6,643 bases of DNA from positions 1 through 6,643 of the forward strand of contig DATMYQ010000125.1 in NCBI GenBank assembly GCA_035560935.1, read 5' to 3'. Of this stretch, positions 1 through 5,244 are shown piece after piece; positions within the stretch are counted from its first letter, which is position 1; the number at the start of each line of letters is the position of its first letter. The DNA is from DATMYQ01 sp035560935 (GTDB taxonomy: Bacteria; Bacillota; Negativicutes; Sporomusales; Sporomusaceae). A program made the translations under genes and the position numbers. Below the pieces are notes generated by a model. The model saw only the letters and a list, made by a program, of their open reading frames with translations, was not told the DNA's origin and did not search any database.

Positions 1-138
1 TATGATTATTATTTGTAAAGCTTTTTATTCTGCCGGCAATCTCCGTTCCAGCAATTAAGCGCTCATTTTTTCATTATTTTCGCCATTTTTCTACTGAAAA
101 TTTAATTTTTACTCCTCTTCCCGCACATCCCAACATTT

Positions 139-1065
139 TCATTTCGTTCGTTGTACCATGAGTACCGCCACCACCACCAGCACAATTCCTCCAATTTGCC
201 AGACATCCAGAATCTCACCAAAAACCACAACCCCAATAATTACGGCCACAATAGGTTCCAAAGTAGCGATAATTGACGCTTGTCCCGGCTCAATCCGAGA
301 AAGAGCAGCGGTATAGCAAAGAAAAGAAAGCACGGTAGGGAAAAAACCAAACGCCAAACTCCATGCCACGAGCTGCGCTGACAAAAAAAATTCTCTTCTT
401 TCCCAAAGACCGCTGACCGGCAGCAGTGCTAAGGTTGCAAAGGCAAAAGTATATATCGTTACCGTCAACGGAGAATATTTACGCAAAGCAAATTTTCCAA
501 AAATGCTATACAAAGCATAACCAACGCCAGCACCTAATCCGGTCAGTAAACCATAAAAGGAGATCCGGCCCTGTAATGTGGGTAAAAATCCAGTCACCAG
601 CCCGCAACCGGTAAAGGTCAATACCAATGCCATGAGTTTTGTCAGCGTCAACGCTTCCTTAAAAAACACCCGGGACAACAGTAAAACAAAGGCCGGCGCA
701 GTATAAAGCAGAATGGCAGCCACCGATACGGAAGCAGCCGCCATGGAAGTGAAATAACACCAGTTAAAAAAAACAATACTGACAATACCGGTACCTATAA
801 AATATTTGCCGTCCTGCCAACGTATGAGCAACTGGGAGCGGTCATAAACCAGGGCACCCAATAGCAGAAGGAACGCACTGCTGCTGCTTCGGATTGCCAC
901 TATTTGCAAAGGGTCAAAGCCAAATTCTTTGAGTTGCTTGACAAAAACAGCAATGCCGCCCCAAAGAGTGGCGGCAATGACAACCAAAAGGTACGCTTGG
1001 TATCTCCACCTGGCATTCCCTGGTCTCAAATAATTCACCCCTAAATAATAATCCTCCGGCTCCAC
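139..1065 (-). CDS. EamA-domain drug/metabolite (DMT) family permease
   Basis: A 308-residue integral membrane protein with about ten hydrophobic segments, arranged as two EamA repeats (roughly residues 24-158 and 168-304). Family hallmarks visible are LWGG near residue 34 in TM1, the ILLYTAPAFVLLLSRVFFKE block closing the first repeat, and EPGQASIIATLEPIVAVIIG followed by GE in the second. This is the usual length and architecture of DMT transporters, which move small metabolites, amino acids or drugs across the inner membrane; substrate cannot be predicted. The start taken is GTG at 1065, with AGGA nine bases upstream. A second GTG (residue 10) is possible, because the region before TM1 is polar and poorly constrained. 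The gene overlaps the end of the upstream gene by 25 bases, suggesting translational coupling as the last member of the minus-strand operon. The family call is safe; the function is open. Confidence 0.93.
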   Translation of the reverse strand: MEPEDYYLGVNYLRPGNARWRYQAYLLVVIAATLWGGIAVFVKQLKEFGFDPLQIVAIRSSSSAFLLLLGALVYDRSQLLIRWQDGKYFIGTGIVSIVFFNWCYFTSMAAASVSVAAILLYTAPAFVLLLSRVFFKEALTLTKLMALVLTFTGCGLVTGFLPTLQGRISFYGLLTGLGAGVGYALYSIFGKFALRKYSPLTVTIYTFAFATLALLPVSGLWERREFFLSAQLVAWSLAFGFFPTVLSFLCYTAALSRIEPGQASIIATLEPIVAVIIGVVVFGEILDVWQIGGIVLVVVAVLMVQRTK

Positions 1066-2165
1066 AACACTTTATCCTGGGCTTCTCCCCAAGACACCGG
1101 TCTTAGTGGTTCCACCGGCCCCAATCCCAACGTAGTGTCACAGTCCACCTTCACGCCGAGTCGTTGCAAAGCACCGAACCCGCTATAGGCCTGACAGGCG
1201 TCAATTAATTCTTGGCGTGTAAAGGTCGCAGCCAAAACACAACGATCTTCCAGATCGTCTTTAACCCACCCCAGCACACATCCGTACTGAAATGAGGGAA
1301 TGGTGGCAAAAACCCGGGAAGCAATATGCATTACTGCCGATGAACAAACCTCCAGATACTGTTTGTTAAATGTCAGTGGATCCTTATCCTGATACTCCAC
1401 TTTGCCACCCGGTAATAATTCCGCGGTTTCCCTGGGAATAATCGCCTTTGGGGGGAACCATATCTTGATCCGGGGCGCCTGCTCATGAAGGTCAATGTCT
1501 ACCGTCACCGTAAACGGAAATTTTTTCTTCGGCAATACGGATTCCAGTTGGGCCAGCACCGCCTGCGTATTGCCATCAATCAAACGTTCCGCGATACGTA
1601 TTCTTTCATCTTCCGCCTCTTCATGCAGAATACGGGCTTCATTCTGCATCGTCCGATGCATTTCGTGCCGGAGATTAATTTTATTTTGCGCATCGGCAAC
1701 CGCCCGGTAAAAATCCCGCTGTCGCCGCTGAACCGTCCGGTACAAATTAAAAGCCACCAGTAAAATAGGCAAAATCAAAATCCCGATCCAGGCCACATCA
1801 TATAGTGCCAGCATCAACAGCACTAATAGTAATATGGCAAAGATCCGACCGGCAATCGGCATCCGATACTGTTTGTCCGCCCGCATCTGCGCCTCTTCCA
1901 GCATGTAGCTGTAGTCAGGCACCGGCAGTTCATGAAAAGGAACCCGTTCCATCTGGCTTTCATAATCCACCGGTTCGTAATCCAGTTTGCTCAATGCCGT
2001 CAGTTTTGCTTCCCGTTCCTGCCATTGAAAGTATTGCGCCCGCCAACGCAGGCTCGGGTCCTGATCACCAATGTAATGCACTCCCGGTTTATCTTTTCCA
2101 CCGGGCCCTCTCTCTTCAGACAAAGACCCTCCACTGGATTCACTCATCATCAGTTGCCCCCTCAT
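1041..2165 (-). CDS. Hypothetical two-TM membrane protein with C-terminal alpha/beta domain
   Basis: A 374-residue protein I do not recognise by name. Visible layout: a Gly/Ser-rich, charged N-terminus (1-30), a polar segment to about 100 containing FHELPVPDYSYMLEEA (77-92), two closely spaced hydrophobic helices (about 104-122 and 124-143), a long charged, helical stretch (144-210) probably forming a coiled coil, and a soluble domain (213-355) with FPFTVTVDIDL, IKIWFPPKAIIP, RVF, GCVLGWV, CVLAATFTRQEL, GALQRLGVKV and GLGPVEPL. The membrane hairpin would anchor both soluble parts on the same side, probably cytoplasmic. From memory, the 200-355 pattern resembles the region preceding Mrr-like nuclease domains in actinobacterial proteins, but no nuclease domain is present. 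Start: ATG 2165 gives the longest form, but ATG 2150 or 2147 is better placed behind GAGGGGG (2157-2163), and a 2147 start would overlap the upstream stop by only eight bases. It lies in an operon with the FapA-like gene. Confidence 0.85.
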   Translation of the reverse strand: MRGQLMMSESSGGSLSEERGPGGKDKPGVHYIGDQDPSLRWRAQYFQWQEREAKLTALSKLDYEPVDYESQMERVPFHELPVPDYSYMLEEAQMRADKQYRMPIAGRIFAILLLVLLMLALYDVAWIGILILPILLVAFNLYRTVQRRQRDFYRAVADAQNKINLRHEMHRTMQNEARILHEEAEDERIRIAERLIDGNTQAVLAQLESVLPKKKFPFTVTVDIDLHEQAPRIKIWFPPKAIIPRETAELLPGGKVEYQDKDPLTFNKQYLEVCSSAVMHIASRVFATIPSFQYGCVLGWVKDDLEDRCVLAATFTRQELIDACQAYSGFGALQRLGVKVDCDTTLGLGPVEPLRPVSWGEAQDKVLWSRRIII

Positions 2166-2352
2166 TCACACTTACCTCTTGGATATTTCCGGGGACGGCA
2201 GAAATCATACAAGAACTAAACAGTTCAACAATTTCTTTTACGGCAGCCTGGCAATCATAGACAATCGTCCGTAGACCCGCGGCTTTGCGTCCCTGGCTTT
2301 CGCAAGGTTTGCCCAAAAATATAATCATTTCTTTTATCGACAAGTTCGACAA
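2140..2352 (-). CDS. Small conserved-looking hypothetical protein, 70 aa
   Basis: A 70-residue soluble protein of unknown function, read from a TTG start. It has a hydrophobic IIFLG stretch near residues 10-14, a central KAAGLRTIVYDC segment, an amphipathic helix AAVKEIVELF (36-45), cysteines at 17, 34 and 48, and an acidic tail ending ATDDE. It shows no transmembrane helix or signal peptide. It is supported as a real gene mainly by position: it fills the gap between the FapA-like gene (56 bases upstream) and the 374-residue gene, which it overlaps by 26 bases in a coupled arrangement. The start is uncertain. The strong AAAAGGA (2365-2371) is 12 bases from this TTG but only 4 from an ATG at 2358-2360 that is in another frame and stops after eight codons; one extra T in the GTTT run would join that ATG to this frame. 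ATG at residue 9 is a further alternative. Confidence 0.65.
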   Translation of the reverse strand: MSNLSIKEMIIFLGKPCESQGRKAAGLRTIVYDCQAAVKEIVELFSSCMISAVPGNIQEVSVNEGATDDE

Positions 2353-2408
2353 ACTTCCATTTAATCCTTTTCGCGGCTGATAAAAAATGTAATTTCTTAA
2401 CCTCTACT

Positions 2409-4646
2409 CTATTTCAGAGAAGCAAACTTGATATCACCATCTTGCGCATATAAAGAAACAAACTGGTGCTGATCATTTAAATTCCTCGTCAAGGATCCCA
2501 CCGATACACGCACTCCCGGATACAAGGTGGCATTCACACGAATCCTGCCGGGCTGCAGCGAAGCCATCCTTTCCTCCAGATGAACAATCCGTTGTCGCAT
2601 CTGCTCTATCCGTTCCGGCAGCTCTTTAAATTCTGTTTCGTTCTTTTGATACCTTTCCCGTTTAGTTGCCGAATCTTTTTCGCCGCACTGCACTTTCATA
2701 TATGGTAAGGATGCCTTTAACTCTTCATAAAACATTTCTGCTTTTTTTATATCTTGGCGCAGTTGCCGCAATTCATCTTTGAAATACGGATTGACTGAAA
2801 CTTCTACCTCCGTAACCACACCCGAAGGATTCCCAACGGTAGAAGCCCTAACTACCTCACCGGCCGATACCCGTCCGCCCCGGATAAGACCGCGTTTTCC
2901 TTCCACAATCACCCGCGTCCCGGCAAATACTGTACTGTTAAGAATAGCATCGCTGACAATAACGTCCTGATCGACATGAACCGTAGCATTTTCTATAAAG
3001 TTCGCCACCAAACGGTCCTGGGCTTTGATTACAGTGCGCCCCATCCCCTGTATACCTTTGTGTACAATAATGCTGTGTCCATCCACGCTGCCGCCACATA
3101 TGGATCCAAAAATTTCTATGTTTCCACCAGCCTTCACGCAAAAGTCCGTCTGAACAGACCCTTTGACAATCACGCTGCCTTTAAAATCGATATTGCCGCT
3201 GGAGTAATCCACATCTCCTTCCACCACAATGACCGGAACCACATTGACCCGTTTATCCAGAAAAAGGTTTAGATGTCCATGGATTGCCGCATACAATCGC
3301 CAGTCATCCACTGCAATCACGTTTTTCCCGACAGGCATCCGTACGTCCTTACCCGCTTTTGACGGAACAGGCTGCCCCTGCACATTGGTTCCCGGAACTC
3401 CTGCCGTAGCCGGGATTTTTTCTACCAGCAACTGTCCCTCCTCGACACAGAGAAAGGTATTGCTTTCTTTAAAATCCACTCTGCCACCTTCCAGTTCCAC
3501 CGGGCGGCCCTGGCTGTCAGGATCGACGAAATATTTCAGCCAGGCATTCTCACCATGTACCGGCGGATTCCCTTGGGCACAAATCATATTATCGGCAAAG
3601 CGCATCTGCGAAAGCACTTCCAGCACGCTTCTGTCGATGCCAAAGACCACGCCGGCATCGCTTAACGCCGCGTGCACTTCTTCAATGGTCATCAACGGCT
3701 CGTCCGCCGCCAATTCAAAAGAAGCCATTGCTTCCATTCGATCCGGAGATATTTTCACCCGGATCCGGCTCGGCAACTCATCTTCCATGGAGGTGACAAT
3801 CAACACCGGAACCCCTGCCGCCTCCCGAATCACTTTGGACAAAAAATCGCCATCGAATTTTCCGAAGCTACGGTCTTCCAATTCCTGCACGATCGCCGCT
3901 TTTGACACCGGAGTGCCACCACCGGCCGGCGGCCAGACGCTCAGATGCACCCCCGCATCCGTCGCCATGATTTGGTGTCGTCCGTCCTTACGGGGAACCG
4001 CCATGGCAACATGAACCGGGATGCCCAGTCCTTCCCGAATTACCCGCGAAATAAAATCACTGTCAAAATTATTATATTGCAGAGTTTGCAATTCTTCCAC
4101 AATGGCTGTTTTTGAGACCACTTTGCCACTGCCTAAAGGCGGCCAAACGCTCAGATGCGCCCCCGCATTACTGGTAGTAATCTGATAACAGCCATCCCGA
4201 GATGTCAACAAACTGATAATAAGCACCGGTGTTCCCACTGCTTCCCATATCACCCGGCTGATGGTTTCCGCGTCAAAATTTTGATACTTCTGTTGAAGCA
4301 AATCCTGAACAATCACACTACGTGTCACTGGTTTACCGCCATTAGCCGGTGGCCAGACACTCAGATGCACTCCCACATCCGTTACTGTAATCTGGTAACG
4401 GCCATCCCGCGGGTGCTGTGAGGTGATGATCAAAACTGGAATGCCTTTGGCTTCCCGGATCACTTGCGATATGAACACGCTATCAAAGCTGCTGTATTTT
4501 TGGCGGATTAATTCCTTGGTAATATCCGCTTTAGCGGCTGGCCAGCCACCACCGGCCGGTGGCCAGACGCAAAGGTGTACTCCGGCATCCGTAACTGTAA
4601 TTTGATAGCGGCCATCTTGCTTGTTTGAACCATCTTTCCTGTTCAC
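2409..4646 (-). CDS. FapA family (DUF342) protein with four N-terminal 70-aa repeats
   Basis: A 745-residue, probably cytoplasmic protein. Residues 11-290 are four exact 70-residue repeats (starts 11, 81, 151, 221). Residues 293-470 match a canonical FapA N-terminal domain, with the signature PATAGVPGTNVQGQPVP (412-428) and HGHLNLF (456-462). Residues 471-615 form a run of short beta rungs (VVEGDVDYSSGNIDF, IEIFGSICGGSV, STVFAGTRVIVEG) expected to build a right-handed beta helix. Residues 620-698 are a charged coiled coil and 700-745 a closing beta region. FapA was described in Vibrio as a flagellar assembly/positioning protein, and DUF342 homologues are common in Firmicutes without a settled role; no flagellar gene is visible here. 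The start is GTG 4646: an in-frame TGA lies eight codons upstream and no other start codon lies between. AAAGGAG (4660-4666) is 13 bases away, unusually far. First large gene of the minus-strand operon. Confidence 0.93.
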   Translation of the reverse strand: MNRKDGSNKQDGRYQITVTDAGVHLCVWPPAGGGWPAAKADITKELIRQKYSSFDSVFISQVIREAKGIPVLIITSQHPRDGRYQITVTDVGVHLSVWPPANGGKPVTRSVIVQDLLQQKYQNFDAETISRVIWEAVGTPVLIISLLTSRDGCYQITTSNAGAHLSVWPPLGSGKVVSKTAIVEELQTLQYNNFDSDFISRVIREGLGIPVHVAMAVPRKDGRHQIMATDAGVHLSVWPPAGGGTPVSKAAIVQELEDRSFGKFDGDFLSKVIREAAGVPVLIVTSMEDELPSRIRVKISPDRMEAMASFELAADEPLMTIEEVHAALSDAGVVFGIDRSVLEVLSQMRFADNMICAQGNPPVHGENAWLKYFVDPDSQGRPVELEGGRVDFKESNTFLCVEEGQLLVEKIPATAGVPGTNVQGQPVPSKAGKDVRMPVGKNVIAVDDWRLYAAIHGHLNLFLDKRVNVVPVIVVEGDVDYSSGNIDFKGSVIVKGSVQTDFCVKAGGNIEIFGSICGGSVDGHSIIVHKGIQGMGRTVIKAQDRLVANFIENATVHVDQDVIVSDAILNSTVFAGTRVIVEGKRGLIRGGRVSAGEVVRASTVGNPSGVVTEVEVSVNPYFKDELRQLRQDIKKAEMFYEELKASLPYMKVQCGEKDSATKRERYQKNETEFKELPERIEQMRQRIVHLEERMASLQPGRIRVNATLYPGVRVSVGSLTRNLNDQHQFVSLYAQDGDIKFASLK
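3777..4616 (-). repeat. Four tandem 210-bp coding repeats (70 aa each) in the FapA-like gene
   Basis: Copy 1 is 4407-4616, copy 2 is 4197-4406, copy 3 is 3987-4196 and copy 4 is 3777-3986, with no insertion or deletion between them. Each begins with a DG codon pair and carries the pattern D-G-x-x-Q-I, G-[VA]-H-L-x-V-W-P-P, G-[GS]-G, an I-V-x-E-L-like helix, F-D, the [FT]-[IL]-S-x-V-I-x-E-x-x-G-x-P-V core and a short linker. HL and VWPP are invariant in all four. DNA identity is clearest around the WPP codons (for example the GGCCGG-containing stretch of copies 1 and 4) and has drifted elsewhere, so the duplications are old and kept by protein-level selection. Copy 1 has Cys instead of Ser before VWPP, and copy 3 is the most divergent. 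Confidence 0.95.
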
Positions 4647-4659
4647 AGAATCACCATCG

Positions 4660-4666
4660 CTCCTTT
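4660..4666 (-). promoter_or_regulatory. Ribosome binding site AAAGGAG for the FapA-like gene
   Basis: A strong Shine-Dalgarno sequence starting one base after the TGA of the leader ORF. It is 13 bases from the only usable start (GTG 4644-4646), longer than the usual 5-9. A nearer ATG (4656-4658, two bases away) opens a four-codon ORF whose TGA overlaps the GTG as GTGA. Confidence 0.6.
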
Positions 4667-4667
4667 G

Positions 4668-4745
4668 TCAGGGCCAAATCTTTTTCACCAACTTCTGGTA
4701 TTTTGTTTCAATATTCTCTGTCAATTCTTTAACTCCTCGCTGCAT
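4668..4745 (-). CDS. Possible 25-aa leader peptide upstream of the FapA-like gene
   Basis: A 25-codon ORF starting at ATG 4745 (AAAAGG seven bases upstream) or at TTG 4724 (GAGGAG at 4733-4738, eight bases upstream, giving 18 residues). It ends in LVKKIWP and TGA at 4668-4670, directly before the AAAGGAG of the FapA-like gene. It lies in the same frame as that gene, separated by the TGA and eight codons. Residues V5, L8, I12, L19 and I23 fall on one face of a predicted charged amphipathic helix. It could be a translated leader that couples translation to the downstream gene, or the remains of a longer N-terminus broken by a nonsense change. An ORF this short can also arise by chance, so confidence is limited. 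Confidence 0.4.
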   Translation of the reverse strand: MQRGVKELTENIETKYQKLVKKIWP

Positions 4746-4816
4746 CAGTAAACCTTTTCAAATTTTGTTCAAATTTCGTTACCGACTCATCGCCCAGAGC
4801 ACAACCAACTTCCCCC

Positions 4817-4845
4817 TTGCTATTTATGATCACGCCCGCTATACT
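4817..4845 (+). promoter_or_regulatory. Candidate sigma-A promoter for the ferredoxin gene
   Basis: A -35 element TTGCTA (4817-4822, four of six consensus bases), a 17-bp spacer and a -10 element TATACT (4840-4845, five of six). Transcription would start near 4852, giving a leader of about 48 bases before the ATG at 4900. Confidence 0.55.
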
Positions 4846-4870
4846 TTATCATATTGGTATTTTGCGTCAA
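4843..4870 (-). promoter_or_regulatory. Candidate promoter for the minus-strand FapA-like operon
   Basis: Reading the minus strand, TTGACG (4865-4870, five of six) is followed after 16 bases by TAAAGT (4843-4848, four of six). It overlaps the -10 of the divergent plus-strand promoter by three bases. An alternative is a perfect TTGACA at 4719-4724 with only weak -10 candidates behind it, so the assignment is tentative. Confidence 0.35.
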
Positions 4871-4885
4871 ATATTGAATAGCACT

Positions 4886-4892
4886 GTGAGGA
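4886..4892 (+). promoter_or_regulatory. Ribosome binding site of the ferredoxin gene
   Basis: GTGAGGA ends seven bases before the ATG at 4900, a normal spacing, and supports that start. Confidence 0.7.
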
Positions 4893-4899
4893 CTCTTTT

Positions 4900-5115
4900 A
4901 TGCAACAATCCCCTCATAACTTAATCCCCGCACAGCGCTACACCTTCCGGGTTCTGCGTTATCTGTGCAAAACCTGTAGCCAGTGTATCGCGATTTGCCC
5001 GGTGGAGGCCATTAGCTACGGCAACGATAACAGTGCCTGGATTGATCCTAAACTCTGCATCTCCTGCGGCAACTGTCTGAAAAGCTGTCCCCACTATGCG
5101 ATTCGTTCCCATTGA
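4900..5115 (+). CDS. Small 2[4Fe-4S] ferredoxin
   Basis: A 71-residue soluble electron carrier with two complete cluster-binding motifs: C23-x2-C26-x2-C29-x3-C33-P and C53-x2-C56-x2-C59-x3-C63-P. In the bacterial ferredoxin fold the first three cysteines of each motif plus the last cysteine of the other motif bind each [4Fe-4S] cluster, so both clusters should form. The central linker GNDNSAWIDPKLC is typical of the fold. A 20-residue N-terminal extension (from MQQSPHNLIP to the first cysteine region) is longer than in minimal clostridial ferredoxins, where the first cysteine lies near residue 8-11. It is a single-gene unit on the plus strand with its own promoter and RBS, followed by a hairpin terminator, and is divergent from the FapA-like operon. 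The redox partner cannot be inferred, since no oxidoreductase is adjacent. Confidence 0.92.
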   Translation: MQQSPHNLIPAQRYTFRVLRYLCKTCSQCIAICPVEAISYGNDNSAWIDPKLCISCGNCLKSCPHYAIRSH

Positions 5116-5165
5116 TCCTGACCAGTCTCTGGTTTTCGCTATCCTTTCCGTTACCAGAAACATAA

Positions 5166-5220
5166 AGCCGTAAAAGAACAGCAGCCTGTTTTGTTCACAG
5201 GCTGCTGTTCTTTTACGGCT
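5166..5220. terminator. Bidirectional intrinsic terminator between convergent genes
   Basis: A perfect 24-bp inverted repeat (arms 5166-5189 and 5197-5220) around a 7-base loop. The inner GC-rich part (CAGCAGCCTGT paired with ACAGGCTGCTG) is followed on the plus strand by TTCTTTT, and by the same tract on the minus strand because the repeat is symmetric. It lies 50 bases after the ferredoxin stop and 24 bases after the stop of the permease gene, exactly where a shared terminator is expected. Confidence 0.88.
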
Positions 5221-5244
5221 GCGATGCTTTGATATTCGGGTCAA

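Noticed and set aside
1..138. AT-rich stretch after the DMT gene, with TGCCGGCA (31-38) and a short MAKIMKK reading frame on the minus strand
   Set aside because: No stable hairpin followed by T's, no RBS in front of the small frame and no RNA-gene signature; nothing could be supported here.
1805..2260. Open frame of 151 codons on the plus strand opposite the 374-aa and 70-aa genes
   Set aside because: Proline/serine-rich shadow composition and antisense to a gene with clear TM and coiled-coil structure.
3229..4014. Open frame of 261 codons on the plus strand antisense to the FapA-like gene
   Set aside because: It lies wholly opposite a clear family member, includes the back-translation of the repeats, is low in hydrophobic core and rich in Ser/Pro/Thr, and has no convincing RBS.
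4549..4562. 14-bp perfect palindrome CCACCGGCCGGTGG
   Set aside because: It is made by Pro-Pro-Ala-Gly-Gly codons of repeat copy 1, is imperfect in the other copies, and is better explained by coding than by a binding site.
4621..4881. Open frame of 86 codons on the plus strand through the divergent intergenic region
   Set aside because: It runs across both promoters and the leader, has no RBS, and its composition looks random.
5121..5158. Short inverted repeats of ACCAG/CTGGT after the ferredoxin stop
   Set aside because: Stems of only 5-6 bp with no proper U-tract; the 24-bp hairpin just downstream is a far better terminator.
4921..5244. Open frame of 107 codons on the minus strand opposite the ferredoxin
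   Set aside because: It covers the terminator hairpin and is antisense to an unmistakable ferredoxin.
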